Source: Benincasa hispida
Lineage: Eukaryota; Streptophyta; Magnoliopsida; Cucurbitales; Cucurbitaceae
Assembly (NCBI RefSeq): GCF_009727055.1
Contig: NC_052357.1
Span: 16,713,457 to 16,777,456 of the forward strand
Direction of reading: 5' to 3'
Length of the DNA stretch: 64,000 nucleotides
Position numbers and translations under genes: made by a program. The notes below the pieces were generated by a model, which was given only the letters and a program-made list of their open reading frames with translations, did not search any database and had not been told where the DNA came from. Shown one piece after another: positions 22,576 to 33,525 of this stretch. The first letter of the stretch is position 1. Each line of letters starts with the position of its first letter.

Positions 22576-23290
22576 GACTTTAGGTATATCGAAATCAATA
22601 GTGTTTGTTAACTAGTGTAATTATTACAAACCTTTTAGTTTAGAGTAATAATTATTATTATTTGTTTAGAGTGATTTTGCCCACTATAGTGTAATTATTA
22701 TTTTTAAAGATTCTGGTCAAGCATTTTAATTTTGTAAAATACAAACAAATAAGCTGTTTTTTTAAAAAAAAATTAACCAAAAAGGATTAGAAAATCATTT
22801 TGGTCCAATACTTTAAATTTTGCTCTATACTTTTAATTTAGTGAATATTAATCTAGTTGGCTCAAATTTTATCAGTTGATAGCCGACTCTTCAAACGAAA
22901 GATTTTTAAAAAAATAATAATGTTTTTATTGTTTTTTATTTAATATGTTAGCCAACAGAAATTAACAAGCTATGGGTAGACATAGACAACTTGATAAATT
23001 AAACACTTATTTTAAAGGTTTTAAATTTAGGGAAAAAATGCAAGAATCATCTAACTTAAACTATGGAATTTGTTACAATAAATTAGGAAAAAATGCATGA
23101 ATCAGCCAACTTGAACTATGAAATTTGTTACAATGAATTCTTGAGTTTTAAATTTGGTGGATCACTCTAAACTAAAAGGTTTGTAATAATTACACTAGTT
23201 AACTTTTCTTTTGATCAATCATCGTCACTATAGTTTATTAAGGTTACAATCAGCCTCTTCTATTACTATTGATTTCGATATACCTATAAA
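22576..23290. repeat. Inverted repeat pair with a small tandem duplication between the arms
   Basis: 22576-22650 (aggtatatcgaaatcaatag ... gtgtaattattacaaacc) recurs as its reverse complement at about 23165-23290, where the copy has an extra internal segment. Between them, 23034-23090 and 23093-23150 are tandem copies of a block containing atgaa/ggaatttgttacaat. Possibly a broken foldback element; no protein. Confidence 0.6.
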
Positions 23291-23680
23291 ATTAAAATTT
23301 CGGTCCATATCAACTTAAATATTTTAATCCTTAATTTCGATCATCATCAATATTGATTTAGAATCCATCTATTTATGCTATGTTAATACTTCTTTTTATT
23401 TAAATTATTTTTTAGGCTAATTTATATAAAATACTCTTAAACTCTAGAACTTGCGTAAAAAAATATTCGTAAACTTTCAAAAGTTTCAAATAATATGCTA
23501 AATTTTCAAAAATAGTTCAAAAAACTTTTTCATTAGATTTGGATGGAAACTGGTTAGTATTTTCTTTAAAAATTTCCTTGATCTTTCAAACTTACTAAAA
23601 TAGTAAAGAAGAATATAAAATAATTTTGACTATTAACACACATTCAACTACTAACAAACAAATTTGTTAACATTGAAGTC
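23291..23680. other. AT-rich spacer
   Basis: Contains degenerate actttcaaaa-type runs resembling plant dispersed repeats. No gene recognised. Confidence 0.5.
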
Positions 23681-23689
23681 AGAGTGTGG

Positions 23690-24201
23690 GACTGAGCCTT
23701 CTGAATGATAAAGACAAAAAAATTGTTTTGTTTCGTTGGAAAAACCAACACAAATATCATAATGACTTTCTCTCCCCCTACTACTAAGTTTCGATAGAAA
23801 AGGTTGGAGAGACAGACTTTATGAAATTCTTTCCTACCTAAAGCAGCGCAAACGTCCCCCTTCCCCCAGAATGCTAAAAAGGTGGGAGAACAAGAGTTGT
23901 CACGAGAGGAAAGAGAAATGACTAAAAGAAATCAACGATTCTCTCTTCTTAAACAATCTATATCCTCCACACTTAATCGGCATTTGATAAATCATCCAAC
24001 CCCAAGCAATCTTAGTTATTGGTGGGGGTTCAGTCCATTAGCAAGTCTTTGTTTAGCCATTCAGATAGTTAATTGCATTTTTTTAGCTATGCATTACACA
24101 CCTCATGTGGATCTAGTTTTCAACAGCATAGAACACATTATGAAGATGTTGAAGGGGGCTAGTTACTCCGTTATATGCATGCTAATGGGGCAAGTATGTT
24201 G
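23690..24201 (+). other. Nuclear insertion of mitochondrial DNA (NUMT) with the 5' part of cob
   Basis: A less AT-rich block whose second half translates as plant mitochondrial cytochrome b, preceded by what looks like its mitochondrial upstream sequence (ctttctctccccctactac, aaagcagcgcaaacg). The left edge is uncertain (23680-23780). The right edge is about 24201, where the match to cob stops and AT-rich nuclear sequence resumes. Confidence 0.85.
23918..24201 (+). pseudogene. cob: cob (apocytochrome b) N-terminal fragment, mitochondrial origin
   Basis: From ATG at 23918: MTKRNQRFSLLKQSISSTLN, RHLINHPTPSNLSYWWGF and LAMHYTPHVDLVFNSIEHIM. Cytochrome b is the haem-bearing core of respiratory complex III, encoded in plant mitochondria. 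Only about the first 95 codons are present. The frame slips near 24150: the GGWLLRYMHANGAS block is present as DNA (ctccgttatatgcatgctaa) but read in the wrong frame. It ends in an unrelated stop. With no transit peptide and no rest of the gene, it is a non-functional transfer. Confidence 0.88.
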
Positions 24202-24293
24202 ACGTGGCTTAAATATATTAATTATGTATTTTTTAAGTTGTGGATGTGTCAAAACATTATTATTATTATTTTTCTAAAAATTCAAAACATGTA

Positions 24294-24629
24294 GTGAATT
24301 TGCGAGAAAAACGAGGCACAATGGGAACACAAATATTAATAAATATAATATTAGAATAAATATATAAACAAATAAAATAAAATAATGATAAATAAATAAA
24401 ATAATAGAAAATAGGAAATTTCTTCAAAAATCTCCATTTTCTCCAAAATTGGTGGAGTTTCAACCAATGTATATATCTCTACAAAATCCACAAATGACCA
24501 CTTATTTATAGGAAATTTTGGCAAGTAGAAAGTGGCACACTTCGACACCATGCATGTTTGAAGGACACATAGCCAACACATGTGATAATGAGAAAATGGC
24601 ACTTGGCATTGGACACTAAGCATGATACT
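24294..24629 (-). repeat. Copia-2 3' LTR, outer part
   Basis: Collinear with the full LTR copy at 43609-43996 (tgaatttgcgagaaaaac ... cactaagcatga). It is interrupted at 24629/24630 by copia-1 and resumes at 29485. Confidence 0.85.
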
Positions 24630-24954
24630 TGTTGAAATTCCTTGAATCTATTTGCTGGTGCTTCGAAAAACCTAGTACGGGGGTCTCACTATTCAGATTT
24701 CGTATTCAACATATTTATTTATTTGCAATTATTTACGATTTTGACCCTAGGGTTTAAAGTAGTGCGATATATAAACTCTCTAACCTAGAGGTGCCATTTT
24801 TTTTTATGTAATTTTGAAAACATTCTCTCAAATAATATTGTTCTCCCTCTGCCTGTGGACGTAGCTAACACACTGTTAGTAAACCACGTATATTTGTGTG
24901 TCGATTTTCCTTATCTCTACATTCCTTTTTGTTTCTTTAATTGTTGATTTCTCA
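24630..24954 (+). repeat. Copia-1 5' LTR
   Basis: Starts TGTTGAAATTCC, ends gatttctca. It includes a gatatataaactc TATA region and the acgtagctaacacactg block. About 325 bp. Confidence 0.88.
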
Positions 24955-24959
24955 AAAAA

Positions 24960-24973
24960 TTGGTATCAGAACC
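24960..24973 (+). promoter_or_regulatory. Copia-1 primer-binding site, initiator tRNA-Met type
   Basis: TTGGTATCAGAACC just inside the 5' LTR. Confidence 0.85.
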
Positions 24974-25019
24974 TTGTTAGGTTTTTTTTCAAAATTCCGC
25001 ATTTGTTCGACAATTGAAG

Positions 25020-25913
25020 ATGTCTGGCGTGAACGTAAAGATCGAAAAATTTACCGAGAGGAATAGTTTTGGTTTATGGCAGATCAAGATGCGATCCCTG
25101 CTAAAGTAGCAGGGGTTGTGGGCGTCGCTGACGGGTAAGTCAAAGAAGGTTGCCGTGGATGACGAAGAGTGGCAAACTCTTAAGGAGAAGGCTCATTCGA
25201 CGATCATGCTATGTTTGGCTGATGACGTCATCATCGAGGTCGTAGATGAAGAAACTGTCGCTAATCTTTGGTTAAAGTTGGAGAGTCTTTACATGACGAA
25301 GTCTTTAACCAAGAAGTTATTTCTGAAGAAACGTTGTATCATCTACGTATGCAGGAAGGTATGTCTCAAAGAGACCATCTCAATCAATGAAATAAAATTT
25401 TATTAGATTTACATAATGTAGAGGTTAAGGTTGGTGATGAGGATGCTGCCCTAATTCTGTTGGCATCTTTGCCGCCGTCTTATGAGACTTTCGTTGACTC
25501 ATATATTGGAGGGAAAGAAACTCTGACCTTAGAAGATACAAAGTCCACGTTACTTATGAGAGAGGACCGTCAGAATGCAGGAAGTTCAGTTACAAAAAGT
25601 CAGGTATCTGGGTTAGCTGCTACAAGAAGCAAGGGATATAGGAATTCTGGTAAGCAGAAGTCGAACCAGAATAAAAGGTCTTCGAAGTCAAAGAGTTCTA
25701 GATCAAATGATATTTGTAACTACTGTAAAGAAAAGGGGCATTGAAAAACCGAATGTCCTAAGATAAAAATGAATCAGGAAAAGATGGAAAAGAGTGACAA
25801 AAGGGAAGCATCCGCCTCTGTTGCACAAGTTGAGAGTGATTCTGAAGAAGTCGAGATCGATTCTAAAGGAGATCTAGCTTTAGTTGTGAATGAACAGTCA
25901 CATTCTGATGATG
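25020..25913 (+). pseudogene. Copia-1 gag
   Basis: ATG at 25020 gives MSGVNVKIEKFTERNSFGLW and QIKMRSLLK, then a TAG (25107-25109) in place of the next residue, then WASLTGKSKK, ADDVIIEVVDEETVANLWLK and LESLYMTKSLTKKLFLKK. A frameshift near 25335 is followed by LASLPPSYETFVDSYIGGKE. The CCHC zinc knuckle CNYCKEKGH (25714-25744) has a TGA directly after His, then KTEC. The nucleocapsid-like gag is therefore broken at least three times. Confidence 0.88.
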
Positions 25914-26460
25914 TGTGAGTTCTTGATTATGGGGCATCTTATCATATGTGCCCAAATAGATAGTGGTTCTCAACCTATTAGCAAATAGATGAAGGGAATG
26001 TTAGCATGGCTAATGGTGCTATATGCAAGATAGTTGGAATCGGCTCAGTCAAGATACGAACACATAATGGTGCCTTCTACACTTTAAAAGAGGTCAGACA
26101 TGTTCCATTAAAGAATAAGAGTTTGATATCCTTTAGTGTACTTGATAGCAAAGGTTACAGTTTTGAAGGTAAAGGTGGAGCAATGTATGTCTATAAGGGT
26201 TCTAAGGTAGTTCTGAAAGGCATAAAGCGTGGAACACTGTATTTTCTATTAGGTTCCACGATAACAGGTTATGCTGTTGTTGCATCGTCAGTCGTTCACA
26301 AGGATGATATGACTAAGTTATGGCATATGAGACTTGGTCATCTGAGTGAAAAAGGGATGCAAATTCTGTCAAAAATAGATCTTCTTTGTGGGCACATGGT
26401 GCAAGATTTTGAATTTTGTGGACATTGTGTTTTTAGGAAGCTTCATTGCAGCAAGTTTTA
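25914..26460 (+). pseudogene. Copia-1 protease and pre-integrase domain
   Basis: The protease site reads VLDYGASYHMCPNR: the family motif is D-S/T-G, and here Tyr replaces Ser. A TAG sits before WF, and another stop before QIDEGNVSMANG. After that it reads cleanly: IVGIGSVKIRTHNG, TLKEVRHVPLKNKSLISFSV. The pre-integrase zinc-binding block (LWHMRLGHLSEKGMQIL with a later CGHC) ends with a stop at 26459. Confidence 0.85.
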
Positions 26461-27327
26461 AAGAGGTGTTCACCGTACAAAAGGGACACTTGATTATATT
26501 CATTCAGACTGTTGGGGAACTTCCAAAGTTGAATCTATTGGAGGCAGTAGGTACTTCTTGTTTATAATTGATGATTACTCAAGAATGACTTGGGTTTTTA
26601 TGATGAAACCTAAAAGTGAAGCCTTCAAGAATTTCAAGTAGTGGAAGATAATGATTGAAAATCAAATTGAGAAGAAGATTAAAAGGCTGCAAACTGATAA
26701 TGGTCTGGAATTCTGTGGATCTAAATTTAATGAGTTATGTAAAGCTGAGGGGATTATTCACCATCATACTGTTAGGAATACTCCACAGCAAAATGGGGTT
26801 GCAGAACGTATGAATCAGACGTTGTTGAAGAGAGCAAGATGCATGCTCTCTAATGCAGGGTTGGCTAGAAGGTTTTGGGCAAAGCAGTAAATACATAATG
26901 TTATCTGATCAATCATGGACCTCACACAACTATTGATTGTAAAACATCTTACGAAGTGTGGTCTGGTAAGCCTGCAGATTATTCTTTATTAAAAGTTTTT
27001 AGTTGTACTGTCTACTATCATGTTAATGAGGGTAAGTTAGAACCGAGAGCTAAAAAGGTTATATTTGTGGGTTTTGGGGATGAATTTAAGGGATATAGAG
27101 TCTGGTCACCTTATGAGAATAGAGTCATACTTAGTAGGACTGTGATATTTGATGAAAATTCCATACTTAACTCAACTATAAAGCCTTTTATGACGTCTAC
27201 TGATGTGGGAGAAAGTAGTAGTGTTGATAAACAGGTGGAGATACAATTCACTTCGGTTGTGAATGAATTACAACATCAAGGTGGAGAAGATCAACACATT
27301 ACTACAGAAACTGATGTGCAACCATAA
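26461..27327 (+). pseudogene. Copia-1 integrase
   Basis: The D-D-E catalytic residues are all visible: first Asp in LDYIHSDCWG, second in LQTDNGLEFC, Glu in PQQNGVAERMNQTL. Between them is GGSRYFLFIIDDYSRMTWVF. Stops at about 26639 and 26888 break the chain. The C-terminal GKQ-like region includes YSLLKVFSCTVYYHV and KKVIFVGF. The domain would have inserted element cDNA into chromosomes. Confidence 0.87.
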
Positions 27328-27339
27328 ATTAATGTGCCT

Positions 27340-28308
27340 AGAACGTCAGAAGTTGATTTGCCTGAAAATTCTAGATCACGAGTAGATTAACCGAGCATAG
27401 CTCGTGATAGAACTAGAAGAGTTGGTATTGGACCTCCTGTGAGGTATGGTTTTGAAGATATGGTTACTTTTGCATTGCAGGTTGCTGAAAAGGTGGATCC
27501 TCATAAGCCATCCACCTATAGAGAAGTTGTATCATGTAGTGAGTTTGCTAAATCGCTTGCTGCTATGGGGGATGAGATGGAATCTCTTGACAAAAATCAG
27601 ACTTGGGAATTAGTTAAACGACCAAAGGGGAGAAAAATTGTCACTTACAAATGGGTCTTTAAGAAAAAGGAGGGAATATCGCCTTCAGAGGGCATTAAAT
27701 ATAAAGCTCGAGTTGTTGCTAAAGGGTTCACACAAAGGGAAGGAGTTGATTATAATGAGATCTTCTCACCAGTAGTCAGACATACTTCTATCAGGGTTTT
27801 ACTAGCTATAGTAGCACATCAGAATTTAGAATTTGAACAACTAGATGTGAAGACAGCTTTCTTACATGGAGAGTTGGAGGAAGAGATTTATATGACCCAA
27901 CCATATAGGTTCTAGTGTCCAGGTAAAGAAGATTATGTTTGCAAGTTGAAGAAATCTTTGTATGGGTTAAAGCAATCTCCAAGGCAGTGGTACAAACGAT
28001 TTGACAGTTATATGATTGGACTTGGCTATAACAGGAGTCCGTATGATTGTTGTGTATATCACAACAAAGATGATGATGGTTCGATGATTTGTCTACTTTT
28101 ATATATAGATGATATGCTCATAGCTGCAAAGTCCAAGTCTGATATTCTGAAATTGAAGAATCTTCTCAGTGCTGAGTTTGATATGAAGGATTTGGGTGCT
28201 GCTCAGAAAATTTTAGGTATGGAGATTTATAGAGACAGAGGTAATCTTCTTGTCACAGAAAGGATATATTCAAAAATTATTGTCCAGGTTTGGTATGTCA
28301 TCAGCTAA
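27340..28308 (+). pseudogene. Copia-1 reverse transcriptase
   Basis: Reads AMGDEMESLDKNQTWELVKR, VTYKWVFKKKEG, KARVVAKGFTQREGVDYNEI, FSPVVRHTSIRVLLAIVAHQ and LDVKTAFLHGELEEEIYMTQ. A TAG at 27913-27915 follows PYRF; then LKKSLYGLKQSPRQWYKRFD and the catalytic YIDDMLIAAKSK. A frame change near 28255 moves to the next open segment. Strong Ty1/copia RT signature. Confidence 0.9.
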
Positions 28309-29053
28309 GCCTATAGATACTTCTAGTGTTGTAAATGCTCGTTTGTCATATGAGTTTTCACCACAGTCTGAAGCTGAGAAGAAGTACATGTCTCGAGTTC
28401 CTTATGCTAGTGCAGTGGGAAGTTTGATGTATGCTATGGTCTGTACTAGGCCTAATCTTGCTCATGTTGTTATTGTTGTTAGCAGGTTCATGGGTCAACC
28501 TGGGAAGGAGCATTGGCAAGCCGTTAAAAGAATTTTTCGTTACCTTAGAGGTACATCTGATGTTGGTCTTGTTTATGGGAATTGCACAAAGTGTTTGGTA
28601 ACTGGTTATTCTGATTCTGACTATGCTGGAGATGTTGACAGTAGGAGGTCTATGACTGGCTATGTGTTCACTCTGGGTGATTCTGTTGTTAGTTGGAAGG
28701 CAACCTTACAGCCTACAATTACTTTGTCTACTACTAAAGCAGAGTACATGGCCTTGACAGAAGCTTCTAAAGAGGGAATATGGCTGAGGGGGTTAGTTGG
28801 TGATCTTGGTTTGCATCATGACCAAGCTATTGTATCTTGTGACAGTTTGAGTGCAATATGCCTAGCCAAAGATCAAGTTCATCATGAGAGAACTAAGCAC
28901 ATAGATGTAAGATATCACTTCTTAAGAGGTGAGCAGAGAGTTAAAGTGATGAAAATCGGTACTGCTGATAACCCTGCTGATATGTTCACCAAACCGGTTT
29001 CACAAGGCAAGTTCCAACATTGTTTGGACTTGCTGAATGTTTTAAATTGTTAG
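28250..29053 (+). pseudogene. Copia-1 RNase H and C-terminus
   Basis: A long intact stretch: YASAVGSLMYAMVCTRPNLA, VKRIFRYLRGTSDVGLVYG, SDSDYAGDVDSRRSMTGYVF and LSTTKAEYMALTEASKEGIW, then HHERTKHIDVRYHFLR and NPADMFTKPV, ending at the TAG 29051-29053. Acidic RNase H residues appear in DSDYAGD and KAEYMAL. It could be read on its own but lacks the upstream protein. Confidence 0.9.
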
Positions 29054-29162
29054 TGGTCCCCTTTGTAGGACACTTTGAGGCATGAGGGAGAAGTCTGGGT
29101 ACGTCTGGCGATATTGATTTATGTTGCATTTGATACATCTGTTATCTGGGAGAGAATTCAAG

Positions 29163-29175
29163 CAAGGTGGAGATT
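29163..29175 (+). promoter_or_regulatory. Copia-1 polypurine tract
   Basis: caaggtggagatt immediately before the 3' LTR, the plus-strand primer site. Confidence 0.75.
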
Positions 29176-29484
29176 TGTTGAAAAGCCTTGAATCTGTTTG
29201 ATGGCGCTTCGAACAACCTATTCAGATTTTGTATTCAACATATTTATTTATTTGCAGTTATTTACGATTTTGACCATAGGGTTTAGAGTAGTGCGATATA
29301 TAAACTCTCTAACCTAGAGGTGCCGTTTTTTTATGTAATTTTGAAAACATTATCTCAAATAATATTGTTCTCCCTCTGCCCGTGGACGTAGCTAACACAC
29401 TGTTAGTGAACCACGTATATCTGTGTATCGATTTTTCTTATCTCTACGTTCTTTTTTGTTTCTTTAATTGTCGATTTTGTAACA
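29176..29484 (+). repeat. Copia-1 3' LTR
   Basis: Starts TGTTGAAAAGCC, ends gattttgtaaca. It lacks 17 bases (agtacgggggtctcact) present in the 5' LTR. Confidence 0.9.
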
Positions 29485-29527
29485 AACATTAATGGGCATC
29501 TATTATTTTTATATAATATTTATAATA
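29485..29527 (-). repeat. Copia-2 3' LTR, inner part
   Basis: taatgggcatctatt ... atttataata continues the LTR cut at 24629. It abuts a polypurine tract (minus strand AAGGGGGAG, 29528-29536), marking the LTR start in element orientation. Confidence 0.8.
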
Positions 29528-30998
29528 CTCCCCCTTAGATACCCATTATATATATGAAATATGCCTCATTAAAACCTTACTAGGAAAAAACTACATGGGG
29601 AAAAAATTATAGTGAAGGAAAAAGAGTACATATTTCATATAATTTATACTTTTAAAAGAATATATTTGCTCCCCATCATGAAAACATCACTTAAGATCTC
29701 TAAGTCGCTGCATTCCAACGTTGTGTACCAATTTTTCAAAGGGTAATGTAGATAATGCTTTTGTAAATAAGTCTGTCAGGTTATATTTCGAACAAATTTG
29801 TTGTACAGTGATGTCGCTATTTTCTTTAAGATCATGTGTGTAGAAAAGCTTCAGTGAAATATGTTTTGTTCGATCTCCTTTAATATATTCTCATTTGATT
29901 TGTGATCTTTATGTTGTGTTGTCTTCGTATAATATCGTTGGAAAACTTTTACTAGAATATAAACCACATGTTTCACGAATGTGCTGAGTCATTGATCTTA
30001 GCCATACAAATTGCCAACTAGCCTCGTTAATTGCAAGAATTTTAGCATGATTTGAGAAAGTGGTTGTTATGGTCTATTTCACTAACCGCCACGATACAAC
30101 AGTTCCTCCATATGTGAATGGATAACCTGTTTGAGATCTAGCTTTATGTGGATCAGATAAATATCCAGAATCGGCAAAACCAACTAGATTAAAATTTGAT
30201 TTATTTGAATAAAACAAACCCATATCGATCCTTCCTTGGAGATAACAGAGTATATGTTTAACACCGCTCTAATGTCCTTTTATTGGAGAAAATTATATTT
30301 TGCTAATAAATTTACTGAAAATGCAATATATGATATTGTATTATCAGCAAGATACATAAGTGCATCAATTGCACTAAGATATGCTACTTCAGGACCAAGA
30401 AGTTCATCATTATCATCTTGAGGTCGAAATATATCTTTCTTCACATCTAGTGAACAGACTTCTATTAGAAAGTTCAATGGATGTGCTTTGTCCATATAAA
30501 ATCTTATCAAAACTTTTCCTGTATAAGATGACTGATGAATAAATATCTCATCTGCTAAATGCTCTTTGCAAGCTAAGAAAAAATTTTGTTCTTCCGAGAT
30601 CTTTCATCTAAAATTCTTTCTTAAGATATTCTATTGTCTTTGAAAGCTCTTCAGGTGTTCCAATTATATTTAAATAATATATATATACAGTTATAAAAAC
30701 AAATGCTCAGTGTGGTTTCTTTATAAAAACATATGGACATATTGGATTATTTTGATATCCTTCTTTCAATAAATATCCACTCTGGCGATTATACCACATT
30801 CATCCTGATTGTTTCAATCTATATAATGATCTCTGTAACTTTATTGAATACCATTCCCCAGAATTTGATGTATATGTTCTAGGTACCTTAAATCCTTCTT
30901 GGATTCTCATATAAATAACATTATCAAGAGGTCCATATAAATATGTTGTGACTACATCCATAAGATGCATATCCAGATTTTTATACACAGTTAAGCCA
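29528..30998 (-). pseudogene. Copia-2 reverse transcriptase and RNase H (decayed)
   Basis: The minus strand carries pol remnants. RT: MHLMDVVTTYLYGPLDNVIY, MRIQEGFKVP, SIKLQRSLYRLKQSG. Late RT/RNase H: EVCSLDVKKDIFRPQDDNDE, LLGPEVAYLSAIDALMYLAD. The reading is broken often. The 3' end reaches the polypurine tract beside the 3' LTR. RNase H (29700-30280) is recognisable mainly by position. Confidence 0.8.
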
Positions 30999-31781
30999 AT
31001 TAAATATCATGTAATTGCATCCATCACTGGAGAATATGTCTCCTTAAAATCAATACCATGTCTTTGTGAAAAACATTGTGCAACTAGTTTTGCTTTATAT
31101 CTTGTGGCCTCATTATTTTCATTTCTTTTCCTCACAAATACCCATTTGTATCCCACAGGTTTAACACATTCTGGTGTTCGGACTACTTGTCCAAAAACCT
31201 GGCGTTTTGCAAGTGAGTTTAATTCTACCTCAATTGCTTCTTTCCATTGAAGTCAATCTTTTTTGTGTCGACATTCTTCAACAGATTTTGGTCCAGGATC
31301 CTCATTTTCAGATATAACATCAAGAGCAACATTGTACGCAAAAATCTTTACATTAGTTCGATTCCATCTTTTTTCCTAACATGACAAGTTTATTGAAATC
31401 TCATTATTATCTTTAGGTATTTCACCTTCCTCACTAGTCATGTTGAGGATTTCTTTATGAGTATTTATATCCTCAACCAAGTCTTCTTGACTATTAATTA
31501 TTTTTCTTTCCCGAGGATTTTTATCTTTGAAACCCACTGGTCTACCACGCTTCTGACATGTTCTAGACTCATTAGTGACAACGTGCTGTGTTGGGATATC
31601 AATTTTTTATGGAACATTTGTAGTTGGTATATGTGACTTAGTTTCTTTCTTTGCATCTATAAATTCATCTGGTAATTGATTTGCTATATTCTGCAAATGA
31701 ATTATTTTCTGAACATCAAGTTTACATTAATTCAAATGGGGATCTAAATGAGACAATAACGATGCATTCCATGTAATTTCT
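30999..31781 (-). pseudogene. Copia-2 integrase tail to RT linker (decayed)
   Basis: Region between the integrase and RT of copia-2, minus strand. The beginning of RT is recognisable as codons of the KWVF/YKARLVAQ type near 31060-31160. The rest, including an acidic/Ser-rich linker (31400-31700), is degraded. Confidence 0.65.
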
Positions 31782-32664
31782 TTATCCAACTTCTAAACTC
31801 CCCCCTAATGTTGGAAAATTTGTCTCATTAAAATGACAATCAGCAAATTGTGCAATAAATACATTGCCCATCAGGGGCTCAAGATATTTAATAATTGATG
31901 GGGAATCATATCCAACATATATTCCTAACCTCCTTTGAGGACCCATCTTAGTGCATTGTGGTGGAGCAATTGGAACATATACTGCACATCCAAAAATTCT
32001 CAGATAGAAAATATTTGGCTCATGGCCATAAGCTAATTGTAATGGCAAGTACTTATGATAAGATATTGGCCTAATGTGTACAAATGACGCTGCATGCAAA
32101 ATAGCACATCCCCATATAGACGAAGGAAGCTTAGCTCTCATAAGTAATGGTCTTGCAATTAATTGCAAACGTTTTATAAATGATTCTGCTAAACCATTTT
32201 GTGTATGAACATGAGCTACAGGATGTTCAACACTTATCCAATTGACATATAATAATTATCAAAAGCTTGTGATGTAAATTCACCAGCATTATCAAGACGA
32301 GTGGTCTTGATTGTATAATCAGGAAATTATGCTCTTAACTTAATTATTTGAGCAAGTAATCTTGAAAATGCAAGATTTCGACTTGATAGTAAGCATATGT
32401 GTAACCATCTGCTGGATGCGTCTACTAATACCATAAAATATCTAAATAGTCTACTTGGTGGATTAATAGGTCCACATATATCACCATAGATTTGTTCTAG
32501 AAATGCAGGTAATTCTGTTCCCATATTAACTGGTGATGGTCTAATTTTCAATTTTCCTTGAGAGCAAGCATCACATGATAATTCATTAGATTGAAGAATA
32601 TTCTGGTTCTTCAATGGGTGTCTATTTGAGTTCTCAATAATTCTTCTCATCATTATAGATCCTT
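31782..32664 (-). pseudogene. Copia-2 pre-integrase and integrase
   Basis: Minus strand: KGHQGSIMMRRIIENSNRHP, CDACSQGKLKIRPSPVNM, FLEQIYGDICGPINPPSRLF (first catalytic Asp), MVLVDASSRWLHICLLSSRN, a broken TRLDNAGEF (second Asp, near 32300), then LIARPLLMRAKLPSSIWGCA, LRIFGCAVYVPIAPPQCTKM and GPQRRLGIYVGYDSPSIIKY. A frameshift and stops lie near 32170-32330. The upstream protease and most of gag are missing, because copia-2 is cut at about 32665 by LTR sequence of another element. Confidence 0.9.
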
Positions 32665-33525
32665 GATGACCCTTCACAAATCGCTCATAAGTACAGCTAG
32701 GCCAATTTACTGTTTTGCCCTTGTAGTTACCTCTAACTCATAAAGTACCACTGATTCCTCTAATGAACAATACGTCATAGTCCCACTATGACTAAACCCT
32801 TCTCGGTCTAAGAGAAGGTGTGGCGCCACATTGTTCAAGCCATGGAATCAGCCTTTAAGGGAGCAATTTATCTACTTACCCATGCTTCAAGGAATGAGTG
32901 AATTCCATCTTGTGTAGCTGAGTTCCCAGCTCCCCAAGCAGACGAACCCCCAAAGTGGTAGGTTTGAGTCGACGATCTGGCCACTCGCACCCATGCAAAT
33001 CAAAGGACCGACCTCATAGGTAGGAGTTTCCAACTCACTTTAGATTAAGGTTATGTTACCTATGGTCATCCTAGTGAAATGAAAGTCTTTGTCATGACCG
33101 CAGTTATATAATAAGACTAAACATTTTGTGGTCCGGTCTTATAGAGCACCCCCATTCGAATATCTAATACATGAATGGTCAGGATCAGACCATTTGTAGC
33201 ACTTTACAACACTTGTAATACCTACAAAGCAGGCCACACTCGTAGGGTTACCAGGATAAGGTCTCCCTTCTTTATCCATATACTACAGACCATTTAGGTT
33301 ATCACTTAAACCACGATCTACTTGTATGTCTCCACATACATGCTTAAGTTACAACGATAACCTGGGATCTTAGTTTATTGGTTTGTGGTTAATGCAACTA
33401 AAATATCTCATATTTCATAGATATAAGTGAATAAAATATTTCATATTATAAATCACCAAATGTTTGTTCATATATGTGTTTACAAACTACATGACCTTAC
33501 GAGATTTAAGGCATCAACCCCAGCA
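32665..33525 (-). repeat. LTR-A: 5'-complete copia-3-family LTR, truncated at its left
   Basis: In minus orientation it starts TGCTGGGGTTGATGCC at 33525 and is collinear with about 42179-43051 of the copia-3 5' LTR. Its left junction with copia-2 integrase falls in a short stretch, gatgaccc (32665-32672), compatible with both sequences. Confidence 0.8.

Larger units (their letters stand above)
24630..29484 (+). mobile_element. Copia-1: Ty1/copia LTR retrotransposon, complete in layout but dead
   Basis: 5' LTR 24630-24954, primer-binding site 24960-24973, gag-protease-integrase-RT-RNase H 25020-29053, polypurine tract 29163-29175, 3' LTR 29176-29484. Tork/Tnt1-like in style (inference). It lies in the 3' LTR of copia-2; an uninterrupted copy of the target is at 43930-43950. 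Flanking pentamers are compatible with a diverged acact target duplication (atact left, acatt right when one base is added to the right LTR end). By hand count the two LTRs differ at roughly 20 positions in about 300 aligned, plus a 17-bp deletion in the 3' LTR, so the insertion is not recent. Confidence 0.93.

Noticed and set aside
24266..24623. Minus-strand frames rich in Phe/Tyr/Ile
   Set aside because: Translation of the AT-rich copia-2 LTR; low complexity.
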